Translations under genes and position numbers: made by a program
Notes under the pieces: model-generated
Database searches by the model: none
What the model was told of the DNA's origin: nothing
Seen by the model: the letters and a program-made list of their open reading frames with translations, nothing else
Part shown: positions 22,554-31,032 of the stretch, piece by piece
How the letters are laid out: every line of letters begins with the position of its first letter
Position numbering within the stretch: the stretch's first letter is position 1
Assembly (NCBI RefSeq): GCF_000717025.1
Contig: NZ_JNXG01000028.1
Location: forward strand, 1 to 48,644
Reading direction: 5' to 3'
DNA from: Streptomyces atroolivaceus
GTDB lineage: Bacteria > Actinomycetota > Actinomycetes > Streptomycetales > Streptomycetaceae
DNA: 48,644 nucleotides

Positions 22554-24062
22554 ATGCCGGAAAGACCTGATCCCGCCGTGCCCGTGCGCAAGACCGAGGG
22601 AGCCGCGGTGCCGGCGCCGTCGGCGTCCCCGGAAACCCCGGTCACACCGACCGGGCGCCGTGGCGCTGTCGACCACTTCTTCTCCATCAGCGCCCGGGGT
22701 TCCGACTTCGGCCGTGAGATACGCGGCGGCTTCGCCACCTTCTTCACGATGGCGTACATCCTGGTGCTCAACCCGATCATCCTCGGTTCGGCCGAGGACA
22801 AGTTCGGCAACCACCTCTCGGGCCCCCAACTCGTCACCGCCACCGCCCTGGTGGCCGCCGTGATGACCGTCGTCATGGGGATCGGCGGCAATCTTCCGCT
22901 CGCGCTCGCAGCGGGGCTCGGCCTCAACGCCGTCGCGGCCTTCCAGCTCGCGCCGCTGATGAGCTGGCCCGACGCGATGGGCCTCATCGTCATCGAGGGC
23001 CTGCTGATCTGCGTCCTGGTGGTCACCGGGCTGCGCGAGGCGATCATGCACGCGATCCCGCCGTCCCTCAAGCGGGCCATCAGCGTCGGCATCGGGCTCT
23101 TCATCGCCTTCATCGGGTTCGTCGACGCCGGCTTCGTCACCCGGATCCCCGGCGAGACCGGCGCCGTCCCCGTCCAGCTCGGCGCCACCGGACATCTCTC
23201 CGGCTGGCCGGTGCTGGTCTTCTGCCTCGGTGTGCTGCTCACCGTCGCGCTGCTCGCCCGCAGGACGAAGGGCGCCATCCTCATCAGCATCGTCGTGACG
23301 ACCTTCGTGGCCGTCGTCATCGACGGGATCGCCGACATCGCCCCCGCCGCGTGGGGCCTGACCGTGCCGGCGGTACCCGACGACCTGGTGGCGGCACCGG
23401 ACTTCGGACTGATCGGTTCCTTCAGCCTCTTCGGGGCGTTCCAGCACGTCGGCGTCATCACCGTGGTGCTGCTGGTCTTCACCCTGCTGCTGAGCGACTT
23501 CTTCGACACCATGGGCACCGTCGTCGGCGTCTCCCACGAGGCCGGACTCCTCGACGAGGACGGCAAGGTGCCGCACCTGGGCAGGGTGCTCCTGATCGAC
23601 GGCGCGGCGGCGGTCGCGGGCGGTGCCGCCTCCGCTTCCTCCGCCACGTCCTACGTCGAGTCCACCGCAGGTGTCGGTGAGGGCGCCCGCACCGGCTTCG
23701 CCTCCCTGGTCACCGGTGGCCTCTTCGCCGTGGCACTGTTCCTCACCCCGCTGGCCACGATCGTCCCCGCCCAGGCGGCGGCGCCGGCTCTGGTCGCGGT
23801 CGGCTTCATGCTGATGGCGCAGGTGCGGCACATCGAATGGGAGAAGTACGAGATCGCCATCCCGGCCTTCCTCACGATCGCCGTGATGCCGTTCACCTAC
23901 TCGATCACCAACGGCATCGGCGCGGGCTTCGTCGCCTACGTCGTGATCAAGGCCGTTCTCGGCAAGGCCAAGGAGGTCCACTGGCTGCTGTGGGGCACCG
24001 CTGGCCTTTTCGCGGTGTACTTCGCGATCGACCCGGTCGAGCAACTGCTCGGAGTGAGGTAG
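22554..24062 (+). CDS. NCS2-family (AzgA-type) purine permease
   Basis: This 502-residue membrane protein matches the AzgA branch of nucleobase transporters. Key parts are REIRGGFATFFTMAYILVLNP near the start, the substrate-site segment LLLSDFFDTMGTVVGV in the middle, and AASASSATSYVESTAGVGEGARTG before the last helices. The family takes up guanine, hypoxanthine or adenine with protons at the cell membrane. AAGGAGGAG stands 4 bases before the ATG, a very strong site. The first 40 residues are a disordered Pro/Ala-rich cytoplasmic extension. A hairpin follows the stop codon. No purine-specific regulator or riboswitch is evident upstream. Confidence 0.93.
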   Translation: MPERPDPAVPVRKTEGAAVPAPSASPETPVTPTGRRGAVDHFFSISARGSDFGREIRGGFATFFTMAYILVLNPIILGSAEDKFGNHLSGPQLVTATALVAAVMTVVMGIGGNLPLALAAGLGLNAVAAFQLAPLMSWPDAMGLIVIEGLLICVLVVTGLREAIMHAIPPSLKRAISVGIGLFIAFIGFVDAGFVTRIPGETGAVPVQLGATGHLSGWPVLVFCLGVLLTVALLARRTKGAILISIVVTTFVAVVIDGIADIAPAAWGLTVPAVPDDLVAAPDFGLIGSFSLFGAFQHVGVITVVLLVFTLLLSDFFDTMGTVVGVSHEAGLLDEDGKVPHLGRVLLIDGAAAVAGGAASASSATSYVESTAGVGEGARTGFASLVTGGLFAVALFLTPLATIVPAQAAAPALVAVGFMLMAQVRHIEWEKYEIAIPAFLTIAVMPFTYSITNGIGAGFVAYVVIKAVLGKAKEVHWLLWGTAGLFAVYFAIDPVEQLLGVR

Positions 24063-24074
24063 CCGACGGCGGCG

Positions 24075-24112
24075 TCTGTGCCCCGCCGTCGACGAAGGCG
24101 ACGGGGCACAGA
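24075..24112. terminator. Terminator between permease and LPMO genes
   Basis: An 11-bp stem (24075-24085 with 24102-24112) starts 12 bases after the permease stop, with a 16-base inner region that can pair further. It stands between convergent genes. Confidence 0.7.
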
Positions 24113-24143
24113 CGGGGGGACCGGAGCCGGACCGGTCCCGCGA

Positions 24144-24725
24144 TTACTCGATGTCGAGGTCGATGACCTGGTAGAACGCGTGCGCGGTGTCCGCTACCTC
24201 CCACACCGACAGGAGCACGTGGTAGCCCCGGCGGTCCTCGGGAAGGGTGACGCTGTGGACGGTGGGGTCCTCGGGAAGGAGGTCGTCCGCCGACCAGTAC
24301 GGCTGTCCGCTGTTCTGGTACGTCGCGATCGGTGCCGGGTCGAACTGGGCCCGGGACAGCGGCTTCGACGGGTCCCAGCCGTCCTTGGTGAGGAAGTAGT
24401 TCCACCGGCGGGTCTTGTGCGGGGCGTGGTAGGCCCAGGTGATGTCCAGGGCCTCACCCGAGCGCACCGGGTGCTTCTGCCATCCCTGCTGCGAGTCGGG
24501 CTCGTCGAGCTTGGCGGCGAAGTCCTTCCCGGCACTGGCGATCCGGCCGTCCTCCGGGGGCCGCGCGTTCACGACGTCGTCCGGTGCGTACGGGTCCCGG
24601 AGGCCGGATTCCGTCCCGGGGAAGAACTTTCCGGCCTCCAGGCCCGCGGCCTGCCAGTCCGCGAGGTGCAGTTGAGCCCTGGACTCGGGCTTGGTGACCG
24701 CACCGTGCCGCGCTTCTCGTTCCAC
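24144..24725 (-). CDS. AA10 lytic polysaccharide monooxygenase lacking a signal peptide
   Basis: This 193-residue protein is a complete AA10 (CBM33) copper monooxygenase domain. His7 in RHGAVTKPESR aligns with the copper-binding N-terminal histidine, His103 in AYHAPHKTRRW with the second brace histidine, and Phe184 in VADTAHAFYQVID with the axial residue. The family cleaves chitin or cellulose oxidatively outside the cell, and the first histidine must be the free N-terminus. Here the GTG at 24725, with AGGAGAGA at ideal distance, places only MEREAR before that histidine and no signal peptide. The upstream frame (to 24824) adds no export signal either. Either a protease trims six residues, the protein leaves the cell another way, or it has a different role. 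Confidence 0.85.
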   Translation of the reverse strand: MEREARHGAVTKPESRAQLHLADWQAAGLEAGKFFPGTESGLRDPYAPDDVVNARPPEDGRIASAGKDFAAKLDEPDSQQGWQKHPVRSGEALDITWAYHAPHKTRRWNYFLTKDGWDPSKPLSRAQFDPAPIATYQNSGQPYWSADDLLPEDPTVHSVTLPEDRRGYHVLLSVWEVADTAHAFYQVIDLDIE

Positions 24726-24906
24726 AGATCTCTCCTTGAGCTGCGAGGGGCACCCCATCGGGGCCCCGTGCGCACAAGGTATCCATACGACTACTCTCTG
24801 TGAAGACGAGACGCTCCTGATCACTCCATGGGGTGGGTAAGCCGATCATCACCCCATGGCTGTCCGAACCGGGTGGACCGGTTCCGCCGCCCGGTGTCGT
24901 GACGGT

Positions 24907-26358
24907 TCAGCGCCCCAGCGCCGCCTTCATCATCTTCTGCGCGACCGGTGCGGCCAGCCCGTTGCCGCTGACCTCGGACCGGGCCGCTCCGGAGTCCTCG
25001 ACGACCACCGCGACCGCGACCTGCTTGCCGGTGGAGTCGTCCTTCGCGTACGAGGTGAACCAGGCGTACGGCGTGTTGCTGTTGTCCACGCCGTTCTGCG
25101 CGGTTCCCGTCTTGCCGCCCACCTCGGCGCCGTCGATCTTCGCGTTGCTTCCGGTCCCCTCGTCCACGACGGTGACCATGGCGCTGCGCAGCTGCTCGGC
25201 CGTCGACTCCTTCACGACCCGCTCGCTCTCGCCGTCCGGGAACTCCTGCAGCGTGGAGCCGTCGCCGCCCGTCACCTTCGAGACCATGTGCGGCGAGGCC
25301 AGCTCACCACCGTTGGCCAGAGCGGCCGAGACCATGGCCATCTGCATCGGGGTCGCGGTGACCTCGAACTGCCCGATGCCGGTCAGCGCCGTCTGGGCCT
25401 TGTCCATACCGGTCGGGTACACGCTCTGCGACGCGCGCACGGGCACGTCCAGCTCCTCGGTGTCGAACCCGAACGCGTCCGCCATGGCCTTCAGCTTGTC
25501 CTGGCCGAGATCCGCCGCCACCTTCGCGAAGACGTTGTTGCACGAGTACTGGAGCGCGGTGCGCAGCGTGGCGTTCTCGCAGGGGGCCGAGGGGTTCTCG
25601 TTCGAGAGGACCGTGCTCGTGCCCGGCAGGGTGTACGGGTCCGGGCTGTCCGTGGGCTCGTCGACCGAGCCGTACAGGCCGTTCTCCAGAGCCGCCGACG
25701 CCACCACCAGCTTGAACGTCGAGCCGGGCGGCAGCGGCTGCCGCAGCGCCCGGTTCACCATCGGCTTGCTCTCGTCGTCGAGGAGCTTCTGCCAGGCGTC
25801 GCCGTCGCCCGTCCCGCTGATGTCGGAGGGATCGTACGAGGGGGAGGAGACCATCCCGAGGATCCGCCCGGACTCCGGATCCATCGCGACCGCAGCGCCC
25901 CGGTCGTCACCGAGTGCCTCGAAGGCAGCCTTCTGCACGTCCGGGTCGATGGTCGTCAGTACGTCGCCGGGGGCCGTCCGCTCGCCGGTGATCAGATCAG
26001 CCGGATTCTTGAGCCGGTCGTCGGTGCCGTCGAGGACGTCGCCGTAGATGCCCTCGAGCTGGGTGGCGCCGTAGGCCTGCGAGCTGTAACCGGTGACCGA
26101 GGCGTACAGCTCACCCTGGGTGTAGGTGCGCTTGTACCGGAGGTCGTCGCCGTGTGTCTCCTTCGAACCGGTGACCGGAGAGCCGGCCACGATGATGTTC
26201 CCGAGCGGCTGCGCGTACTGCGCGATCGTGTTCCGCCGGTTGTGTTCGTCGTCTGCGAGCGCCCGGGCCTCGTACGCCTGTACCCAGGTCGCCCGCACCA
26301 GCAGGGCGAGAACCATGAGCAGACAGAAGACCGAAGCGCGCCTGATCGTCTTGTTCAT
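24907..26358 (-). CDS. pbpA: Class B penicillin-binding protein (PbpA-like)
   Basis: This 483-residue transpeptidase starts MNKTIRRASVFCLLMVLALLVR, a short cytoplasmic end plus one membrane anchor, as in actinobacterial PbpA. The catalytic motifs are PGSTFK with Ser213, SCN at 272-274, and KTGT at about residue 420. It cross-links peptidoglycan on the outer face of the membrane. The frame extends 19 residues upstream to a GTG at 26415, but the MNK start matches the family. The usual chromosomal pbpA sits with rodA/ftsW and serine/threonine kinase genes near the origin. This copy stands alone between an LPMO and an IclR gene, so it is probably a paralogue. Such paralogues can add beta-lactam tolerance, which is inference. 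Confidence 0.92.
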   Translation of the reverse strand: MNKTIRRASVFCLLMVLALLVRATWVQAYEARALADDEHNRRNTIAQYAQPLGNIIVAGSPVTGSKETHGDDLRYKRTYTQGELYASVTGYSSQAYGATQLEGIYGDVLDGTDDRLKNPADLITGERTAPGDVLTTIDPDVQKAAFEALGDDRGAAVAMDPESGRILGMVSSPSYDPSDISGTGDGDAWQKLLDDESKPMVNRALRQPLPPGSTFKLVVASAALENGLYGSVDEPTDSPDPYTLPGTSTVLSNENPSAPCENATLRTALQYSCNNVFAKVAADLGQDKLKAMADAFGFDTEELDVPVRASQSVYPTGMDKAQTALTGIGQFEVTATPMQMAMVSAALANGGELASPHMVSKVTGGDGSTLQEFPDGESERVVKESTAEQLRSAMVTVVDEGTGSNAKIDGAEVGGKTGTAQNGVDNSNTPYAWFTSYAKDDSTGKQVAVAVVVEDSGAARSEVSGNGLAAPVAQKMMKAALGR

Positions 26359-26426
26359 CCCGCTGGAGGGACGAACGGGGGTCCCGGGGGCGTTCCCGTT
26401 CGTGTTCCTTCTCACCGGTTTCTCAG

Positions 26427-26477
26427 GCGCTCACCCGTTCCAGCCGCTCACCCGTCCCAGGCACTCGCCCGTTCTTC
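26427..26477. repeat. Three imperfect 17-bp tandem repeats
   Basis: Three adjacent 17-base units of the type GCGCTCACCCGTTCCAG lie between the IclR stop and the pbpA start, with 2 to 5 differences between units. They are in the leader region of pbpA and may be regulatory or simple slippage. Confidence 0.6.
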
Positions 26478-26503
26478 AGGTGAGCGCTCCGGCCGCCCGG
26501 CGC

Positions 26504-27274
26504 TCAGAGCCTGCGCGTCGCCAGGGTGAGCCGGTCGCGGGCGTCGAAGAGGGCGTCCTTGACCATCTGCTCGTGCGCCGGTGTGAGCCGGGCGACCGGC
26601 ACCGAGCAGCTGATCGCGTCGCGCGCCGGAGTGCGGTAGGGGATCGCGACGCCGAAGCAGCGCAGCCCCAGGGTGTTCTCCTCGCGGTCCACCGCGTATC
26701 CCTGCTCGCGGATGAGGTGCAGCTCCTCGATCAGCTTCTCGCGGTCGGTGAGGGTGTGTTCGGTCAGCGCGGGAAGCGTCTCGGGCAGCATCTTGCGCAC
26801 CTGCTCGTCGCTGTGGGTCGCCAGCAGCGCCTTGCCGAGCGAGGTGGAGTGCGCCGGAAGCCGGCGGCCGACGCGGGTGAAGGGGCGCAGGTAGTGCTGG
26901 GACTGCCGGGTGGCGAGGTACACCACGTTCGTCCCGTCCAGCCGGGCCAGGTGGATGGTCTCCGTGGTGTCGTCGGAGAGCCGGTCCAGGGTGGGGCGGG
27001 CGGCCGCGACGACCTCGTCACCGTCGATGTACGAGGTGCCGACGAGCAGGGCGCGCACACCGATCCCGTACCGCGTGCCCGTGGCGTCGGTCTCCACCCA
27101 GCCGAGTTCCACCAGTGTCCGCAGCAGCATGTAGAGGCTGGACTTGGGGTAACCGACGGCCTCCTGCACTGCGGCCAGCGAGTGCATCCCGGGGCGCCCC
27201 GCGAAGTATTCGAGGAGCTCCACCGTCCGTACAGCGGACTTGACCTGCGCCCCACCGGACTCGCCTACCGACAT
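26504..27274 (-). CDS. IclR-family regulator of sugar-acid catabolism
   Basis: This 256-residue protein has the IclR N-terminal winged helix (KSAVRTVELLEYFAGRPGMHSLAAVQEAVGYPKSSLYMLLRTL) and the C-terminal effector domain (RLPAHSTSLGKALLA, LRCFGVAIPYR). It is divergent from the aldehyde dehydrogenase gene, with GTTC/GAAC palindromes between them, so it most likely controls that operon in response to a sugar-acid intermediate. The ATG at 27274 gives the usual short lead into the helix-turn-helix. A KdgR- or GguR-like function in galacturonate or galactarate breakdown would fit the pectin genes nearby, but the effector is not known. Confidence 0.9.
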   Translation of the reverse strand: MSVGESGGAQVKSAVRTVELLEYFAGRPGMHSLAAVQEAVGYPKSSLYMLLRTLVELGWVETDATGTRYGIGVRALLVGTSYIDGDEVVAAARPTLDRLSDDTTETIHLARLDGTNVVYLATRQSQHYLRPFTRVGRRLPAHSTSLGKALLATHSDEQVRKMLPETLPALTEHTLTDREKLIEELHLIREQGYAVDREENTLGLRCFGVAIPYRTPARDAISCSVPVARLTPAHEQMVKDALFDARDRLTLATRRL

Positions 27275-27360
27275 GCCTTATGCCCCTTCCAGCCTTCTTG
27301 TACGACCCTGCGACTTCTTGCAACCACGAGCGCCCGGAAATAGAGTTCCCGTGTATTCAC

Positions 27361-27390
27361 GTTCAGGAACGCTGTTCAGAATACCGAACA
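27361..27390. promoter_or_regulatory. Candidate IclR operators
   Basis: Two palindromes built from the same half-site lie upstream of the dehydrogenase: GTTC-AG-GAAC at 27361-27370 and TGTTC-N8-GAACA at 27373-27390. The second has the GTTC...ATA...GAAC form common for IclR regulators. They sit 38-67 bases before the GTG start, where a repressor would block transcription. Confidence 0.6.
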
Positions 27391-27427
27391 ACTTCTCCTG
27401 TGTGGCAGTGGACCGGAAGGAAATACG

Positions 27428-28948
27428 GTGGCAGCAGCACCAGTCTGGAGCGTCGACCCCCGAACGGGGAACCCGCGTGAGCAGGTTGCGGTGGAGGCTA
27501 CAGCGGAGGAGGTCGACCGCGCGGTCCGTGCGGCGCACGCCGTCCGCGGAGCGCTGGCCGACCGCACCGTGCGTGCCGCGTTCCTGCGGACCGCGGCCGA
27601 CCTGCTCGCCGAGGCCCAGGAACACGTGATCGAGGCGGCCGACGCGGAGACCGCGCTCGGCCCCGCCCGGCTGACCGGTGAACTCGCCCGCACGGCAGCA
27701 CAGCTGCGGGCCTTCGCCGAGGTCGTCGACGAGGGCGCCTACCTCGACATCCACATCGACCACGAGGACGGCAGCCGGACCCCGCCCTGGCCGGACCTGC
27801 GCCGCTACAAGATCCCGCTCGGGGTCGTCGCCGTCTACGCCGCGAGCAACTTCCCACTGGCCTTCTCCGTCCCGGGCGGCGACACCGCGAGCGCGCTCGC
27901 GGCGGGCTGCCCGGTCGTCGTCAAGGCGCACCCCGACCACCCCGCGACCTCGGAGATCTGCGCCTCGCTCCTGCGCAGGGCCGCGGCGCAGCACGGCCTG
28001 CCCGAGGACGTCCTGACCGTGCTCCACGGCTTCGAGGCGGGTGTCGAGCTGGTGAAGCACCCGCTCGTCTCCGCCGCCGGTTTCACCGGCTCGATCCGCG
28101 GTGGCCGCGCCCTGTTCGACGCCGCGGCCGCCCGGCCCGCCCCGATCCCCTTCCACGGCGAGCTCGGTTCGCTCAACCCCGTCGTCGTCACCGAGGCGGC
28201 GGCCACCGAGCGCGGTGAGCAGATCGGCGCCGGGCTCGGCGGCTCGATGACCATGGGCGCCGGACAGTTCTGCACCAAGCCCGGCTTCGTGTTCGCCCCG
28301 TCCGGCGAGGCCGGCGACCAGCTGCTGAAGTCGCTGACCGAGACGGTGAGCGGTACGGGCGCAGGGGTCATGCTCGACCACCGGATGCGTGACGCCTTCG
28401 TCCGCGGAGTGGCCGAACGGGCCGCGCTCCCGGACGTGGAGGCCCCGGTCACCCCGGGCGCGGGCGGCGAGCACACGGTCGCCGCGGGCTTCCTCACCGT
28501 GCCGGCGCAGCGGCTGGTCCAGGAGGGACCGCACGACGCGCTCCTGGAGGAGTGCTTCGGCCCGGTCACCGTCGTCGCGCGTTACGACTCCGCGGACGAG
28601 ATCACCGCCGTGCTCTCCCGCCTTCCGGGTAACCTCACCGCCACCCTCCACATCGCCACGGAGGAGGCCGACGGCAGCGCCGCCGGTCTGCTGGCCGAGC
28701 TCACCCCGGTGGCCGGACGCGTCCTGGTCAACGGCTGGCCGACCGGTGTCGCCGTCGCCCCCGCCCAGCACCACGGTGGCCCCTACCCGGCCACCACCTC
28801 CACCTCCACCTCGGTCGGCGCCACCGCGATCGAGCGCTGGCTGCGCCCGGTCAGCTACCAGTCGACGCCCGAGGCGTTGCTGCCGCCGGAGCTCCGCGAG
28901 GACAACCCGCAGAACCTTCCGCGCCGGGTCGACGGGCGCCGCTCATGA
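27428..28948 (+). CDS. Aldehyde dehydrogenase, 2,5-dioxovalerate dehydrogenase type
   Basis: This 506-residue NAD(P)-dependent aldehyde dehydrogenase has the general base Glu245 in HGELGSLNP, the catalytic Cys282 in GAGQFCTKPG, and the YKIPLGVVAVYAASNFPLAFSVPGGDTASALAAGCPVV segment typical of alpha-ketoglutaric semialdehyde dehydrogenases. The reaction is oxidation of 2,5-dioxopentanoate to 2-oxoglutarate, the last step of oxidative galacturonate/glucarate and some pentose pathways. GGAAGGAA precedes the GTG start. It overlaps the DUF1349 gene by 4 bases and is divergent from the IclR gene. No dehydratase gene for the upstream steps is present here, so they must lie elsewhere. Confidence 0.88.
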   Translation: MAAAPVWSVDPRTGNPREQVAVEATAEEVDRAVRAAHAVRGALADRTVRAAFLRTAADLLAEAQEHVIEAADAETALGPARLTGELARTAAQLRAFAEVVDEGAYLDIHIDHEDGSRTPPWPDLRRYKIPLGVVAVYAASNFPLAFSVPGGDTASALAAGCPVVVKAHPDHPATSEICASLLRRAAAQHGLPEDVLTVLHGFEAGVELVKHPLVSAAGFTGSIRGGRALFDAAAARPAPIPFHGELGSLNPVVVTEAAATERGEQIGAGLGGSMTMGAGQFCTKPGFVFAPSGEAGDQLLKSLTETVSGTGAGVMLDHRMRDAFVRGVAERAALPDVEAPVTPGAGGEHTVAAGFLTVPAQRLVQEGPHDALLEECFGPVTVVARYDSADEITAVLSRLPGNLTATLHIATEEADGSAAGLLAELTPVAGRVLVNGWPTGVAVAPAQHHGGPYPATTSTSTSVGATAIERWLRPVSYQSTPEALLPPELREDNPQNLPRRVDGRRS

Positions 28949-29559
28949 CGGCCGTACGGCTGCCCGAGCTCCCCTTCGCCCTGGAGTCCCACGGGCCCGA
29001 GGGTGAATGGGCGTACGAGGGCGGCGTGCTGACCGGCTCGGCGGGTGCGAAGCAGGACCGTTTCGTCCCGCCGGGCGGTGACACCCTGGAGCCCGCGAGC
29101 GACGCGCCGCGCCTGCTGGGGGCGGCTCCGGACGGTGACTTCCAGCTGATCGCCCGGGTGAGCGTCGGATTCGCCGCCGCCTTCGACGCGGGGGTGCTCT
29201 ACCTCCACGTCGGGGAGCGGGAGTGGGCGAAGCTCTGCCTGGAGCTCTCCCCGGAGCGCCCCACGGTCTGCACCGTCGTCACCCGGGGCCAGTCAGACGA
29301 CGTGAACTCCGCCGTCGTGGAGGGCGACAGCTGCTGGCTGCGGCTCAGCCGCACCGGTGGCGCCTTCGCCTTCCACGCCTCGGCGGACGGTGAGCGGTGG
29401 ACCTTCGTCCGGCTGTTCACCCTCGGCACGGAGGAGGAGCGGGCCGCCGCCCGTATCGGCTTCCTCGTGCAGTCACCGACCGGCGACGGCTGCACGGCGA
29501 CGTTCGACCGGATCGCCTTCCGGCCCAACGGCCCGGGGGACCTGCGCGACGGCAGCTGA
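28945..29559 (+). CDS. DUF1349 (concanavalin-like) protein
   Basis: This 204-residue cytoplasmic protein matches DUF1349, a small beta-sandwich related to concanavalin-type lectins and glucanases. Visible features are DAGVLYLHVGEREWAKLCLELSPER in the middle and ASADGERWTFVRLF near the end. No signal peptide is found, so it acts in the cytoplasm if at all. Its start overlaps the dehydrogenase stop as ATGA, so the two are translationally coupled. A role in handling a sugar or regulating the dehydrogenase has been assumed for such neighbours but is not shown. A strong terminator follows. Confidence 0.85.
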   Translation: MTAVRLPELPFALESHGPEGEWAYEGGVLTGSAGAKQDRFVPPGGDTLEPASDAPRLLGAAPDGDFQLIARVSVGFAAAFDAGVLYLHVGEREWAKLCLELSPERPTVCTVVTRGQSDDVNSAVVEGDSCWLRLSRTGGAFAFHASADGERWTFVRLFTLGTEEERAAARIGFLVQSPTGDGCTATFDRIAFRPNGPGDLRDGS

Positions 29560-29577
29560 CGGACCGCGTGCGCGAAC

Positions 29578-29611
29578 GGAGGGCCCGGATCCGAGAGGAT
29601 CCGGGCCCTCC
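29578..29611 (+). terminator. Strong hairpin after DUF1349 gene
   Basis: A perfect 15-bp inverted repeat (29578-29592 with 29597-29611) with a GAGA loop begins 18 bases after the stop codon. Confidence 0.8.
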
Positions 29612-29680
29612 GCGCGCCAGGGGGCGTGTGGGGCCGGTGTTCCCTCGGCGCACTCGACGTCCGTTACCGGCGAGGGGTCC

Positions 29681-29697
29681 GTGACGTGACGGGTCAC
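29681..29697. promoter_or_regulatory. Dyad upstream of PL1 pectate lyase
   Basis: GTGAC-GG-GTCAC at 29686-29697 is a perfect dyad, preceded by another GTGAC at 29681. It lies about 120 bases before the lyase start, so it may be an operator for a pectin-responsive regulator. The regulator is not known. Confidence 0.3.
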
Positions 29698-29816
29698 ATA
29701 TCGAAGCGTTCCCCTACGTACGTGAATCCCTCTTCTCTGCCCGGCAACCTTGTGCGTCCCGGGCGGCGACACATGAGTGCACTCGCACTTCGTCGTACCG
29801 AGAAAGGGATCCCCCC

Positions 29817-30791
29817 ATGCGCACCCATCTCCGCAGCCGTCGAAGCCGCATCACGGCGCTCGCCGCAGCCGCCACCGTCGCGTCCCTCACCGTCGCCGTG
29901 CTCCCCGGCTCCGCAGGCGCCGCCGAGTCCAGCCCCATCGGTTTCGGCGCCGGCACGACCGGCGGTGGCAACGCCTCCGCGGTGACGGTCAGCAGCCTGT
30001 CCGCGTTCAAGTCGGCCGTCGCGGGCGACACCGCCAAGACCGTCAAGGTCAGCGGAGTGATCTCGCTGAGCGGCCAGGTCGACATCGGCTCCAACACCAC
30101 CGTGCTCGGCGTCGGCTCCTCATCCGGATTCACCGGCGGCGGCCTGCGTCTCAAGAGCGAGACGAACATCGTCATCCGCAACCTCAACATCAGCAAGCCG
30201 GTCGCCCCCGCCGACGGCATCACCGTGCAGGAGTCCTCCAAGGTCTGGATCGACCACAACTCCTTCTCCGCGGACCGTGACCACGACAAGGACTACTACG
30301 ACGGCCTGCTGGACATCACGCACGCCTCGGACAACGTCACCGTGTCCTGGAACACCTTCAAGAACCACTACAAGGGAAGCCTCGTCGGACACAGCGACAA
30401 CAACGGCGACGAGGACTCAGGCCACCTGAAGGTGACGTACCACCACAACCACTTCCAGAACGTCTTCTCGCGCATCCCCAGCCTCCGCTTCGGCACCGGG
30501 CACGTGTACAACAACCTCGTGGAGGGCGCCGACACGGGCGCGCACTCCCGGATGGGCGCGCAGATGCTGGTCGAGAACAACGTCTTCCGAAACACGAAGG
30601 TCGCCGTCACCACCAACCGCAGCAGTGACGAGGACGGCTACGCGGTGCAGCGGGGCAACGACCTCGGCGGCGCGAAGGTCGAGATCTCGCAGGCCGGCTC
30701 GTTCACCTCGCCGCCCTACGGCTACACGCCCGAAGCCGCTTCCGCCGTGTCCGCCTCGGTGACCGCGGGGGCGGGCGCCGGCAAGATCTGA
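29817..30791 (+). CDS. Secreted PL1-family pectate lyase
   Basis: This 324-residue protein begins with a Sec-type signal peptide (about residues 1-36, ending SAGAAE). The mature part is a PL1 parallel beta-helix: WIDHNSF with Asp146, YYDGLLDITHASDNVTVSWN with calcium-site Asp162 and Asp166, and the catalytic RIPSLRFG region (Arg219, Arg224). It cleaves homogalacturonan by calcium-dependent beta-elimination. AGAAAGGGA stands before the ATG. It is a single catalytic domain with no binding module. The products, unsaturated galacturonides, would feed the galacturonate pathway whose last step is encoded just upstream, although the two units are separated by a terminator. Confidence 0.93.
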   Translation: MRTHLRSRRSRITALAAAATVASLTVAVLPGSAGAAESSPIGFGAGTTGGGNASAVTVSSLSAFKSAVAGDTAKTVKVSGVISLSGQVDIGSNTTVLGVGSSSGFTGGGLRLKSETNIVIRNLNISKPVAPADGITVQESSKVWIDHNSFSADRDHDKDYYDGLLDITHASDNVTVSWNTFKNHYKGSLVGHSDNNGDEDSGHLKVTYHHNHFQNVFSRIPSLRFGTGHVYNNLVEGADTGAHSRMGAQMLVENNVFRNTKVAVTTNRSSDEDGYAVQRGNDLGGAKVEISQAGSFTSPPYGYTPEAASAVSASVTAGAGAGKI

Positions 30792-30840
30792 CGCACGGTG
30801 GGGTGCGCGGCCCGGACGCGGGCGGCGCACCCGCTCGGCC

Positions 30841-31032
30841 TCAGGACCCGGCGGCGTACCGCACGAAGTCGGCCCAGCCGCTGGGGCCTACGGCGAGGTG
30901 GGGGCGGGTCAGGTCCTTCGAGTCGCGGACGAGGACGGCGCGGTCCGTAGTGGCGACCTCGACGCAGGCTCCTCCCTCGTTGGAGCTGCGGCTGCTTCCG
31001 ACCCAAGCACCCTGGGCATCCTCGACACTCAT
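30841..31032 (-). CDS. DUF397 protein
   Basis: This 63-residue protein has the DUF397 signature: GSSRSSNEGGACVEVATTDRAVLVRDSKDLTRPHLAVGPSGWADFVRYA. DUF397 proteins are small partners of XRE-DUF5753 regulators in Streptomyces, often acting as antagonists in development or antibiotic control. Here the partner upstream is truncated, so this may be an orphan. Its ATG overlaps the end of the regulator fragment by 4 bases, which shows the original coupling. Confidence 0.9.
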   Translation of the reverse strand: MSVEDAQGAWVGSSRSSNEGGACVEVATTDRAVLVRDSKDLTRPHLAVGPSGWADFVRYAAGS

